A stretch of 25,242 bases of DNA from a virus. The stretch is from positions 1 to 25,242 of the IMG/VR virus record IMGVR_UViG_3300006736_000084; one strand, 5' to 3'. Shown in pieces: positions 16,739 to 24,576 of this stretch. Position 1 is the first letter of the stretch, and the number at the start of each line of letters is the position of its first letter. The notes beneath the pieces are model-generated. The model was not told where the DNA came from. It searched no databases and was given only the letters and a program-made list of their open reading frames with translations. Made by a program: the position numbers and the translations under genes.

Positions 16739-17542
16739 CTAAAATAGTTTTTCTGAACCGTCAACAATTGCCTTGTACAATTCTGGGTTGTTTGCCTGCA
16801 ACAACTCTGCTGTACGAGGAGCCCGATTCTTTCGGCGATTGCCATCACCTGAATCAGCGGGCACATTTGAAGTCCTAGTTTCTACGCTATTGCCGGTAGC
16901 ATTACTAGGTCTATTGTTACTAAGCTTTCGCTCAAATCCTTTTGCTCCAGCATCTCTAATCTGCTGGAAAATATTATCTTTTCTAAACAATAAAAGCATA
17001 TCAGTAGCAGTCAGGCCGCCATTAAGCGTCTCTCCGACAAACTTCCTAAACTGATCAACCTCACCTTCTGAAGCAAATGCAACAGTGGCATCGCCATACT
17101 TCTGTGGCTTACCAACAACATCAAGCATGGATGTTCTAAAATTCTCAACAAGCTTCCGTTGCTTCTTTTCAGACTCCTCCTTCTTGAAAAGCGACATAGC
17201 CTGTTCCCTTGTAAGTGGGCCATCATCGCTTGGCTGCTCACGTTGTGTAACTGGCTGCTGTTGGTTTTGTTGGTAAATTTGATTCTTCAAATAATCCTGA
17301 AGTTTCTTTCCAGCATTCGCCTCTTGTTTAGAAGCATCATTAACTTTTTGAATTGCATCAAAGACTGAATGATGCTCACTAGGCAAGCTATCACGGTCCC
17401 CGTTCCAACCACTGAAATCAAAAGAGCCGCTAGGTGCTGATTCACTTGGACCTCCAGTTGGTGTTGGTGCCGCGCTTGGCGCTGCTTCAGATGTACTTGG
17501 TGCTGCTGGTGCCGGTGTACCGCCACTAATTTCCGAACTCAT
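16739..17542 (-). CDS. Capsid scaffold protein candidate, 267 aa
   Basis: The protein has a low-complexity N-terminus (about residues 6-40) rich in Pro, Ala, Ser and Gly, a Gln/Lys-rich helical middle (LKNQIYQQNQQQPVTQREQ), and an Asn/Arg-rich C-terminal third that ends in a short helix. Such disordered, helical and basic compositions are usual for scaffold proteins lying between portal and capsid genes. No protease motif is visible. The start at 17542 overlaps the zinc-ribbon gene by 17 nt and has an excellent ribosome site (AGGAGG at 17554-17549), in line with high expression. The call rests on position and composition. Confidence 0.7.
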   Translation of the reverse strand: MSSEISGGTPAPAAPSTSEAAPSAAPTPTGGPSESAPSGSFDFSGWNGDRDSLPSEHHSVFDAIQKVNDASKQEANAGKKLQDYLKNQIYQQNQQQPVTQREQPSDDGPLTREQAMSLFKKEESEKKQRKLVENFRTSMLDVVGKPQKYGDATVAFASEGEVDQFRKFVGETLNGGLTATDMLLLFRKDNIFQQIRDAGAKGFERKLSNNRPSNATGNSVETRTSNVPADSGDGNRRKNRAPRTAELLQANNPELYKAIVDGSEKLF

Positions 17543-17990
17543 TTTCTACCTCCTCTTTTGGTAAGAATTTAGGGCTTTCGGTTTTCCCTTGTTTTTCCAT
17601 ATCCTTCATTTTTCTGAAGACTGGATGACTTTCTAACTCTTTTGTAGGAACAGCCTTGGGCTCTGGAGGAGTACCAATAGCCATATTACCAGCAATAGCA
17701 AGACCTTTACTATCAAGGTGAGATTCGTATTGTTTAAGACTGTTAAAAACAATGCTATTACCGTTATTATCTTTTAAATGAGACTTTAGTGGAAAACTTT
17801 CATTTTCTCCTTTAAGACCCCAACATCTTTGAGGAACATAAAACTCTTGAACTTTCCAAGAACGAGAACCACATCTTTTGCATGGAATGATTTCCCCACC
17901 TAATCCAGTCGGTTGATCATTCTTGCAGGCAGACGTCCTAAAGTCATCCTCCTCCTCTCCGCACTTTTGACAAATATCAGTATAAAGCAT
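17526..17990 (-). CDS. Zinc-ribbon protein of unknown role, 154 aa
   Basis: The N-terminus has a CxxC pair (C7, C10) and a second CxxC pair (C37, C40), with an additional Cys at 22 and 56, as in rubredoxin-like or zinc-ribbon knuckles. The last 70 residues are charged and probably flexible (ESHPVFRKMKDMEKQG). The ATG at 17990 overlaps the upstream stop (TAATG). Small zinc-ribbon proteins often occur in phage head operons without a known function. Nucleic-acid or protein contact, for example in packaging or assembly, is conceivable. Only the metal site is supported. Confidence 0.75.
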   Translation of the reverse strand: MLYTDICQKCGEEEDDFRTSACKNDQPTGLGGEIIPCKRCGSRSWKVQEFYVPQRCWGLKGENESFPLKSHLKDNNGNSIVFNSLKQYESHLDSKGLAIAGNMAIGTPPEPKAVPTKELESHPVFRKMKDMEKQGKTESPKFLPKEEVENEFGN

Positions 17991-18307
17991 TATAAATCTT
18001 TAATTTCTTTAATTCTTTGTTCTTGGTAATGGTTCCTCATTTCATTGAGGCCGGTATCAATTCTAACCGTAACCTCTGAAAGCTTATCTTCAATGGAATC
18101 AAATTTACCAACAACGGCAGTTACTTGATCAATAAGCTTTTCAACTGTATCAATACGCTCATCACGCCAATCACCAAGAAGCTTATCGTGCTTATCTTGC
18201 ATGGCATCTAGGCGTCGCGTATTTTGTACATGAATCCACATAAGGAATCCAGCAAGAATACCTATGCCACCTAAATCAAGAAGCGTATTTATAAAGGTTT
18301 CTGGCAT
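17990..18307 (-). CDS. One-pass membrane protein with coiled coil, 105 aa
   Basis: Residues about 8-26 (TLLDLGGIGILAGFLMWIH) form a single hydrophobic helix. The remaining 75 residues look like a charged coiled coil (EKLIDQVTAVVGKFDSIEDK). There is no signal-peptidase site. The start overlaps the portal stop (TAATG). The topology matches small holin-like or inner-membrane spanin-like proteins, and also unassigned membrane proteins seen in head modules. It could act in lysis with the candidate lytic genes at 23125-23715 and 22548-23087, but they are not adjacent. Confidence 0.7.
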   Translation of the reverse strand: MPETFINTLLDLGGIGILAGFLMWIHVQNTRRLDAMQDKHDKLLGDWRDERIDTVEKLIDQVTAVVGKFDSIEDKLSEVTVRIDTGLNEMRNHYQEQRIKEIKDL

Positions 18308-20193
18308 TATTTAAGCTGCCTTAGTCCAGACATTAAGTTATTTAAATCTGGCCCGCCTTGATCTGCGGGGAATCTCTCTGCATGTTCAGGGCCACCCATT
18401 CCACCTTGTGGGGGTCCACCTTGTGGGGGTCCACCAGCCATCCCAGGTCCACCGCCCATACCTGGCTGCGGTAGCTGCTGTAAGTCCTGCTGTCCAATAA
18501 CCTCAGGCGGCATATCAAACTTAACCCTAATCATTTCGGCAAGTTCAGCCCAGTTCCATTGCTGAACCAAAAGCCTCTCTGGTGTCGGATCCATCATTAG
18601 AAGTCTAAGGAATTGTACAAATACCAATTGTTCCTCGGCATTTGCTGGTGGTTCCATATCTCTAACATCAATATTGTAACTATATGAAGTCGAAAAATCG
18701 TTTACTCCAGGCTCCAGGTTTGCAATTCTAGTTCCGAATGTAAAACGCCTAGACCTATAGAGTGAGAAGATACCAACAAGGTGCATAAGCTTAACAATGA
18801 TTTCTTTAGTTGCCCTTGTAATTACTTCTCTCATCCCAGAAACTCTAAGACTTGTAGCATTGAGAAGCGCTTCAGTCTGCCTAGCTGTAATTTTCTTTAC
18901 CGCGACACCTCTGTCAATATCGCTAGCTCCAGCAGCCCCCTGAGCTAGAGTCTGGAAAAAGCTAAGCAATTGCATTTGCTCATTTTGAATCCCAGGCCCT
19001 TCCCATGTTTTAATTCCTGCTGGATCGCCGTTAACTTTAACCTCTCCAGAATACCTAGCGTTTAGCAACTTTCTAATTTCTTCGCTCTCCATTGCTGCGC
19101 CAGCACCAGTAAGGACTTTCTGGTTTAAAGTCTCGTATAGCCTATCGCCAATCGCTGAGACGCCAGCACTGTACCATTCAGCATATGGTTTCAAATCTTC
19201 TACAATAGAAGTATCCCAAATGTCTCTAATTGGTGAAACAGTAATTGGGATGAGCGGGATCAGACCTCCGAATGGATTGGCATCAGACTTAATAATAATG
19301 TCTGGATAACCAAGTACGTGAACAAGATACCAGTTAGTATAATCCGGAGCATTTCTGTCTCTCCTAATATGTGTGACACAGATAAGTACTGGATCATCAA
19401 TCCTATCGTAACCTGAAACTCTATTTAGTATTGGCTTATATTTATTAGAAACGCTTACATTCTCAACATTGATATTAGTAATGAGCTTAAGCTCTTGCTT
19501 TGAGATAACGACAAGCTTTGCAATATAATCTAAATCTGCGTAATTCTCGTTTTCCTTAGGAATAACAATCATAAACGGAGAGATTTCATTAAGCCACGGC
19601 ATTCCAAGTTCAGGGTCAAAAGCCGGGGGTGGATCCTGCGATACGTTTTCTTCAACGATATCCTGCATTTCAAATGGGTCAAACGGAGGTATATCATCAA
19701 CATCGCGACCAACATTAGCAATAACTTCCTCCTCTTGTATCGGGACATAATTATCGTTAATATCTTGGTCCCTGAAATCGACGACATTTGGAGACCTGTA
19801 AAGAACCGATCTCATTGGATCAAAGTTATGCTGGTCCATTGTATGGCCAACTTCAATCCAACCAGTAGATGCCCAAGTAGCTGTGATGGTTGCCTTAGTT
19901 AGGTGATGCTTGAGATCGCACACTCTAATAATTGAATTAGATGCAACCTCTAAGTCGTCTGCTCTTTTAGAAAAATCTGCGTTATCCGCCTTAACTTTAA
20001 TGATTGGGTTTCTTACAATAAGCCTAGACTGAATAGTGTCAATGAAATCCTGAACAAGGTTTCCCTTCAACTTACCAAGTTCTGAATTCCTAATGATCTG
20101 CTTATTCTCGTTCCACAACTTATCAAACTTACCCATTCGGAACTCAAGGTCTTTCCTAATGCGCTCATCCCATGTTTTAACATCTAGAGCCAT
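18307..20193 (-). CDS. Portal protein, 628 aa
   Basis: The gene directly follows TerL (ATG at 20193 abuts the TAG at 20196-20194) and precedes the scaffold and capsid genes. The length, a helical N-terminus (WDERIRKDLEFRMGKFDKLW), a central domain with IISK-type and basic strands, and a helical region RQTEALLNATSLRVSGMREV followed by the wing/crown region agree with portal proteins, which form the 12-subunit DNA channel where terminase docks. The last 60 residues are low complexity (GMGGGPGMAGGPPQGGPPQG), with a DNA tandem repeat. Function is inferred mainly from position and size. Confidence 0.75.
   Translation of the reverse strand: MALDVKTWDERIRKDLEFRMGKFDKLWNENKQIIRNSELGKLKGNLVQDFIDTIQSRLIVRNPIIKVKADNADFSKRADDLEVASNSIIRVCDLKHHLTKATITATWASTGWIEVGHTMDQHNFDPMRSVLYRSPNVVDFRDQDINDNYVPIQEEEVIANVGRDVDDIPPFDPFEMQDIVEENVSQDPPPAFDPELGMPWLNEISPFMIVIPKENENYADLDYIAKLVVISKQELKLITNINVENVSVSNKYKPILNRVSGYDRIDDPVLICVTHIRRDRNAPDYTNWYLVHVLGYPDIIIKSDANPFGGLIPLIPITVSPIRDIWDTSIVEDLKPYAEWYSAGVSAIGDRLYETLNQKVLTGAGAAMESEEIRKLLNARYSGEVKVNGDPAGIKTWEGPGIQNEQMQLLSFFQTLAQGAAGASDIDRGVAVKKITARQTEALLNATSLRVSGMREVITRATKEIIVKLMHLVGIFSLYRSRRFTFGTRIANLEPGVNDFSTSYSYNIDVRDMEPPANAEEQLVFVQFLRLLMMDPTPERLLVQQWNWAELAEMIRVKFDMPPEVIGQQDLQQLPQPGMGGGPGMAGGPPQGGPPQGGMGGPEHAERFPADQGGPDLNNLMSGLRQLK
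18401..18435 (-). repeat. 15-bp tandem repeat in portal C-terminal tail
   Basis: CCACCTTGTGGGGGT at 18401-18415 is repeated perfectly at 18416-18430 and continues for five more bases. On the coding strand it encodes repeated GGPPQ units in a flexible tail. Confidence 0.9.
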
Positions 20194-22293
20194 CTAGAAC
20201 CTCTCAATCCCGTTAAAGTCCATTATACTTTGAAATTCATTCTTTGGTGGTTCTGGCTTCTCAGGCTTGTCTGGGTGTAGAACCACACCTTTCTTTTCAT
20301 ATATCAAACTCCAGGCGTGCGCTTCAGCCATTATGATATCATCATGCGCACCTCTCCTAGCCTGAATCTTTCCTTTATTGTCGATGATTATTTCGTTCAT
20401 CTCTTCTACAGTTTCTTTAAAACCTGGCCTAGTAGTAAGTTCCCTGTAGGATGCCCTTAAAGAATAAAGTAACGGATGTCTATTTGACTGAGTAGTTATT
20501 GCCCATGCTCGCTCAAGAATCGGTGTATTACCTTTTCTATAATAAACATTGTAATAACCAGTCTGCTTAAACATAGACCAAACAACCTGACCAGGACCGT
20601 TACGCTCGCAATTAATGAGGGCAATGTTATACATCATTCCAAGAAGAAGTAGTGGAAGAGCAGCCTCCTCTGGTTTGATTCTATCCCTAAATAATGCTAC
20701 TGTTCTTCCTTCTTCGTCTTTAACGACAAAGACAGTGTAATCGTAATCAGTTGTACCAGCAGCAGTTTCGGCAGCTTTGCCTTCCGCAACATCTCCACCA
20801 ACATAATACGTTGCCCCTTCCTTTGGCATCTCTCTAATTTTAAGGTTACCGTATGGAATCGGAGTTACTGATGGTGAGTACTCTCCATAAGGTAGTAAAC
20901 GGAGGGGATCGTTGTTGCCATTGCTATCAACAAGATTGCCAATAAGTACAGGATTATCGCAAGACTTCCCGCACTTATCAACTTCTTCAAAGGAAAAGAA
21001 CTTACCCCCGACCGTTTGCCAGGCGTGTCTTGGAGTGGTTGGGTATTCCTGGTCGAAGATTGCTCTATCGCCCGAGAACGCGTTTTTGATTTTACTCCTC
21101 CGCCAGTATAGTTGTCTGGGGGTAAGTTCATATTTTTCGTAAAACTCCTCTTCTGTCATGATGATTTTGCCAGACTCATCAGTCTCGCAAACTTCAATAT
21201 CATCATTAAGGAAAATAAACTTTCCATTAGAATCAAAACAAGATTCTGGCGGATCAGTCTGGTACTCAGCAGAAATATACCAAGGAAGGAAAATTGGAGT
21301 TGCCTCTGCTTTCCCCTCTACAACTCGGTGCCACCTATGGTAAAATCCATTTACTCCTTCAGCAGTGGACTCATCAACATAAATTGTTCTTCCCTTCTCG
21401 GGAATACCTGGAACGATACTTGCGTCAATCTGACGGTCGCGTCCACGAGGCCACTTTGGTTTTTCTGAACAGTGCAAGATTGCAATATGCTCTGAGGTTC
21501 CTGGGTTTGGTGCTTCCGCAGACTCAAAGAGGATTCTTGACATGTTCTGTAATTCGATAACTTTGGACGCTCTTCTTTCAACAGCAGGTAGCTGGGGATA
21601 GAGTTCTGAAATTCTCTCGAGCCAGCGGATGTAAGTCTGTCTCTTTTCACTGAGGTGATCCCCCTTATCAATGATAACCATGGCAGTAATGCCAGGGTTC
21701 TGCATTATAAGCCAAAGCCAAAAAGCCATCAATAAAGTAGTAATACCAAGCTGACGAGATTTAAGAATAATAATTCTTACTGGAATATCGTTAAGCCATT
21801 GGTCCAGCATTACTGCTGCAACCTTACGTTGTCCTTCATTAAGGATAAACGGGCCGTAACCACCGTCTGGAGCAGCAGGGTTCAAGCCTGGACGGTAAGC
21901 AATCTCTAAACACATCTTACAGAAGAAAGGAAAATCAGAGTAAAGCCTATCGGAAACATTAGCTGTTGGCTCTACAGATGGATCTGCTTTCTTCTTTACC
22001 CTAACAGAAGTTTTCTTCTTTTCGCTCTTAATCTCCGTAGTAAAATCTCCTGCAGCCTCAATAGGAGTCAGGCCAACTTCAGCTAGAAACAAAACCATAG
22101 CTCTTTGGCGGATATTGTCATCGTCAACATCTACACCTTGAACTTCAAGCAGTTCTTTAATAGTCTCAACGCGACCTTGAATCTCTTCTAGTTCACTTTG
22201 AGGGACTCCTGCCTTACTAGCCTCATGCTCATAATATAGCATTCTAGCTGTTTCTTTTACAAGGAGATCGTCAGTCAGATTCATCAGCGCCAT
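20194..22293 (-). CDS. Terminase large subunit (TerL), 699 aa
   Basis: The ATPase half has a variant Walker A, KSRQLGITT (residues 178-186), and a Walker B-like strand IAILHCSE ending in the catalytic Glu (residue 277). The nuclease half has the RNase H-like acidic positions: YYVGGDVAEG (Asp 501), CERNGPG (Glu 563) and AHDDIIMAEA (Asp 651/652). This is the full set for a genome-packaging motor and headful or cutting nuclease acting with the portal. It overlaps the preceding small gene by 23 nt. An N-terminal region of about 110 residues, rich in Glu and Lys, precedes the ATPase domain and is longer than in many TerL proteins. Confidence 0.93.
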   Translation of the reverse strand: MALMNLTDDLLVKETARMLYYEHEASKAGVPQSELEEIQGRVETIKELLEVQGVDVDDDNIRQRAMVLFLAEVGLTPIEAAGDFTTEIKSEKKKTSVRVKKKADPSVEPTANVSDRLYSDFPFFCKMCLEIAYRPGLNPAAPDGGYGPFILNEGQRKVAAVMLDQWLNDIPVRIIILKSRQLGITTLLMAFWLWLIMQNPGITAMVIIDKGDHLSEKRQTYIRWLERISELYPQLPAVERRASKVIELQNMSRILFESAEAPNPGTSEHIAILHCSEKPKWPRGRDRQIDASIVPGIPEKGRTIYVDESTAEGVNGFYHRWHRVVEGKAEATPIFLPWYISAEYQTDPPESCFDSNGKFIFLNDDIEVCETDESGKIIMTEEEFYEKYELTPRQLYWRRSKIKNAFSGDRAIFDQEYPTTPRHAWQTVGGKFFSFEEVDKCGKSCDNPVLIGNLVDSNGNNDPLRLLPYGEYSPSVTPIPYGNLKIREMPKEGATYYVGGDVAEGKAAETAAGTTDYDYTVFVVKDEEGRTVALFRDRIKPEEAALPLLLLGMMYNIALINCERNGPGQVVWSMFKQTGYYNVYYRKGNTPILERAWAITTQSNRHPLLYSLRASYRELTTRPGFKETVEEMNEIIIDNKGKIQARRGAHDDIIMAEAHAWSLIYEKKGVVLHPDKPEKPEPPKNEFQSIMDFNGIERF

Positions 22294-22591
22294 TTACAAT
22301 TATTCTGCTATCTACCAACATTCTTCTGTGTGCAATTTCCGCGGGCTTCTTGAACTCAATGACCTTTGGTGCAATGCCTAACTCTCCACCGTGCATTGCA
22401 TCATAAATCATTGCGCCACGCATTGCTGATTCGGGATCTTTTCTAACTGATTTCGAAACAAGCACACCTTTACCATTAAATTTCTCAGTAATGGTTTCAC
22501 CCTTGATGACTTGAGCTAACTGCTCAGCCATAGAATCAGGTGTAACCTCAAGCGCTTTTAGCGCTGACAGTATTTGATCTTTGTAGGTCAT
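22271..22591 (-). CDS. Terminase small subunit candidate (TerS), 106 aa
   Basis: The protein has an N-terminal helix pair (DQILSALKALEVTPDSMAEQ), a beta hairpin region with Lys-rich turns, and a helix AMRGAMIYDAMHGGELGI that resembles the oligomerisation segment of small terminase proteins. It overlaps TerL by 23 nt and precedes it, the most common TerS position. At 106 aa it is short but within the lower range. No clear Shine-Dalgarno is visible before the ATG at 22591, which lies 44 nt inside the preceding gene, so translation is likely coupled. Confidence 0.5.
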   Translation of the reverse strand: MTYKDQILSALKALEVTPDSMAEQLAQVIKGETITEKFNGKGVLVSKSVRKDPESAMRGAMIYDAMHGGELGIAPKVIEFKKPAEIAHRRMLVDSRIIVNGADESD

Positions 22592-23087
22592 ATGATTGAA
22601 CTATTGATTCCCAGATTCCTCTTCCTGTACGAACAGTACTATTTGTCCCAGCCCAGTAGTGTTCATGTGCAGTTTTAAACTTAGGTCTGACAATCCAACA
22701 GAACGCCTTGTACTGTCGGATCAACTTCAAATCATCTTCCTCGGCAGCAGTGCAAACAAAATCATAACCGAAAATGCTGGCCATACAGATTGCGGCTCTC
22801 ATTGCGCGCGTTCTATTTAGTCTTGATGTACCTGGATCAAAAAGAAGAGTGCCGTGGTTCCCGTCAGTAGCTTGGCACACCAAAGCCAAATTTAAATGTC
22901 TAGAGTTCTGACGAGTAGCACGTCTTGTTGTTGAACTGTCAGATGTGATGTGAACTGTATGACCTGCGCGGGAACTTTGCAGCCATAGTTCCCAGGCAAA
23001 CTTGGACACAAATTCGACTTCGTTCTGGAATGCAAACACTGGGGGAACCACGGCACCAGATTCTGATATGTCGATTCCTATCTTCAC
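22548..23087 (-). CDS. Amidase_3-fold-like protein with missing metal ligands, 179 aa
   Basis: The order of elements resembles N-acetylmuramoyl-L-alanine amidases of the AmiC type: a first strand KIGIDISESG, a helix after NEVEF (Glu 23 or 25), a strand GHTVHIT, a strand LALVCQATDGN, and a closing strand CWIVRP. However, the zinc-binding His normally following the first strand is absent and the second (in SIHAN) is replaced by CQATDGN. The protein is therefore either not a hydrolase, an inactive relative, or a misidentification on my part. The start is GTG at 23087, overlapping the stop of a tiny basic ORF as TAGTG. It overlaps the next gene by 44 nt. Confidence 0.6.
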   Translation of the reverse strand: MKIGIDISESGAVVPPVFAFQNEVEFVSKFAWELWLQSSRAGHTVHITSDSSTTRRATRQNSRHLNLALVCQATDGNHGTLLFDPGTSRLNRTRAMRAAICMASIFGYDFVCTAAEEDDLKLIRQYKAFCWIVRPKFKTAHEHYWAGTNSTVRTGRGIWESIVQSYDLQRSNTVSAKSA

Positions 23088-23125
23088 TAGTACTTCTTCT
23101 TAGACTTAACTTTACGTTTAGGCAT
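23087..23125 (-). CDS. 12-aa basic mini-ORF, MPKRKVKSKKKY
   Basis: The ATG at 23125 overlaps the upstream stop as TAATG and the ORF ends in TAG overlapping the downstream GTG start as TAGTG. It is flanked by perfect couplings on both sides and fills the gap exactly. Eight of twelve residues are Lys or Arg. It could be a translational relay that passes ribosomes to the GTG gene, or a real micropeptide. The sequence alone does not decide. Confidence 0.45.
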   Translation of the reverse strand: MPKRKVKSKKKY

Positions 23126-23715
23126 TATGCAACCATGAGAAACTTATTGGGAACAATAAGAGTATACGTGAATGTTTCATGCCCCAAAGCCCTTTGACAC
23201 TCGCAAAGCTCCATGAACAAAGCAAAGTCTTTAGCGCTCTGGAATACCTGGCATCCAGCACTCCACCTACCTACGTTTTCTGATGCACCGTGAGAAGTCG
23301 CCCTGTGGATATTGATCCCAAAATATCCTTCTGTCTCGTTCTCCCCATAATCTAGAATGGAGTCTTTGGTACGGTCTCTCCATACATTGACTATCCCTTC
23401 CCTTTGACAAAGCGCGGGATACTCCCCACGGTGCATATCGATTTTATAAACTCCCCTATACTGTCCTGGAACTAGAATAGCTGTTCCATCTACGCTAATA
23501 GGGTTGTTTAAATAATAATTACCAGGATCAGTGGTTGCTGGCCAGCTATGTGTTATCCACTGTCCATCTTCTTTAAACACACAGCAGATCATATCATCGA
23601 AAGCATCTGGCTGTGGATCTTTATTCCTAACACCAATAATGTTAAGATTGTAGTCTCCTTCAGTAAAGACCTTGTGGCCCAACGATGAGACTGCTTGTAG
23701 AATGAAAGGAAGCAT
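23125..23715 (-). CDS. YkuD / L,D-transpeptidase-like cell-wall enzyme, candidate endolysin, 196 aa
   Basis: The protein carries the sequence GINIHRAT near residues 133-140 and GRWSAGCQVF near residues 149-158. This H-x(n)-S-x-G-C arrangement (His 137, Ser 152, Cys 155) matches the catalytic cysteine motif of the YkuD / L,D-transpeptidase fold, which acts on peptidoglycan cross-links. The upstream strands (YNLNIIGVRN, DDMICCVFKEDG) fit the beta core. No signal peptide is present, as is usual for endolysins released through a holin. The ATG at 23715 overlaps the upstream stop as TAATG. It may be a lysis enzyme or a virion cell-wall enzyme. Confidence 0.6.
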   Translation of the reverse strand: MLPFILQAVSSLGHKVFTEGDYNLNIIGVRNKDPQPDAFDDMICCVFKEDGQWITHSWPATTDPGNYYLNNPISVDGTAILVPGQYRGVYKIDMHRGEYPALCQREGIVNVWRDRTKDSILDYGENETEGYFGINIHRATSHGASENVGRWSAGCQVFQSAKDFALFMELCECQRALGHETFTYTLIVPNKFLMVA

Positions 23716-24074
23716 TATGATAACGCCAATCTAATATCAAGAGCGGAGCCAGGAGCAACAGTGGTTGTGACTCCATTTGCTACGGCTTGAATTGAAAGTC
23801 CAGATGTGAATGCCCAACCAGCACCGAAATCGAAGAAACTAGAAGTAGAAGCAGTAAGTGGAAAAACAAGGTCCGGTATGTCGGCGGAAGTATCAACTTG
23901 TTTAGCATCGTAAATTTTAATATATACTATAGACCCATTCGGGTTATTCACGTAAATACTTTGTAGAACGCCAGCAGTTCCAATAACATCTGTTTGCACA
24001 GTTGCAGATAGTGCAGTATCAACTACTAGTTTAGTAGCAAACGGGATCGTAAGACTTGTGGTTGTCGCTGCCAT
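23715..24074 (-). CDS. Small beta-rich virion protein, paralogue 2, 119 aa
   Basis: A Ser/Thr/Val-rich protein without charged helices. The segment NNPNGSIVYIKIYDAKQVDT and the following DIPDLVFPLTAS match the next upstream gene. This looks like a beta sandwich of the type found in small phage virion proteins. The start (ATG 24074) follows the previous stop by 6 nt with AGG upstream. It probably arose by duplication from its neighbour. Role unknown. Confidence 0.75.
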   Translation of the reverse strand: MAATTTSLTIPFATKLVVDTALSATVQTDVIGTAGVLQSIYVNNPNGSIVYIKIYDAKQVDTSADIPDLVFPLTASTSSFFDFGAGWAFTSGLSIQAVANGVTTTVAPGSALDIRLALS

Positions 24075-24080
24075 GTTAAC

Positions 24081-24455
24081 CTATGAGGTTAGGAATCTTA
24101 AAGTTACGCCAGAAAGGACATCATCACTTGTTTCACCGGCACCAGTGACAACTGCGAAGCTAATATCAGCAAATGTGAAGCCCTTGTGCATGGTAATAGA
24201 GCGCTTAGTAGACGCATTTATCTTTAAACAAATATCTGGGACTGAACCAGAGGCTCCACCAAAGGTTGGTCCTGTAGCATCCCAGAACTTAACATACACA
24301 GCAGAGGTATTTGTTGTGTTATCCGCCTCTATAATATAGAGGGTGCTGGAAGTTGCTCTAACATCCTTTTGATCAGCATCAATACCGGCATCTTCCTTAA
24401 TGGTAATCTTACCACCAAGGGTTGTCGGTAGAGTTCTTGTTACAACATCTGCCAT
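24081..24455 (-). CDS. Small beta-rich virion protein, paralogue 1, 124 aa
   Basis: First gene after the hairpin/T tract. Its centre, TSAVYVKFWDATGPTFGG followed by SVPDICLKINAST, aligns with the protein encoded next in the operon. The ribosome site AGGTG lies immediately downstream of the terminator's T tract, so read-through or coupling from the upstream gene would control its expression. Probably a structural protein of beta-sandwich type; no named family recognised. Confidence 0.75.
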   Translation of the reverse strand: MADVVTRTLPTTLGGKITIKEDAGIDADQKDVRATSSTLYIIEADNTTNTSAVYVKFWDATGPTFGGASGSVPDICLKINASTKRSITMHKGFTFADISFAVVTGAGETSDDVLSGVTLRFLTS

Positions 24456-24464
24456 TTTTCACCT

Positions 24465-24518
24465 AAAAAAGAATGGTGGTCCGGCCTAAAGACGGCAATC
24501 TCTGCGAACGGACCACCA
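24465..24518 (-). terminator. Intrinsic terminator / attenuator before the structural operon
   Basis: The minus strand carries a 10-bp perfect stem (arms 24518-24509 and 24483-24474: TGGTGGTCCG with CGGACCACCA), a 25-base loop that can form a small inner stem (GCC with GGC), and directly after it TTCTTTTTT. This is a good rho-independent terminator, although the loop is longer than usual. It stands 9 bases before the start of the structural operon's first gene. Confidence 0.75.
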
Positions 24519-24576
24519 GCGAATCCCTAACTACACTTGGGCATTTTTGAGTGGCCCCGAACTCTGCTCGGAACGC

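Noticed and set aside
24465-24518. The GGTGGTCCG...CGGACCACC inverted repeat as a tRNA or tRNA fragment
   Set aside because: The span is about 45 nt with no D, anticodon or T arm; the following T tract explains it better as a terminator.
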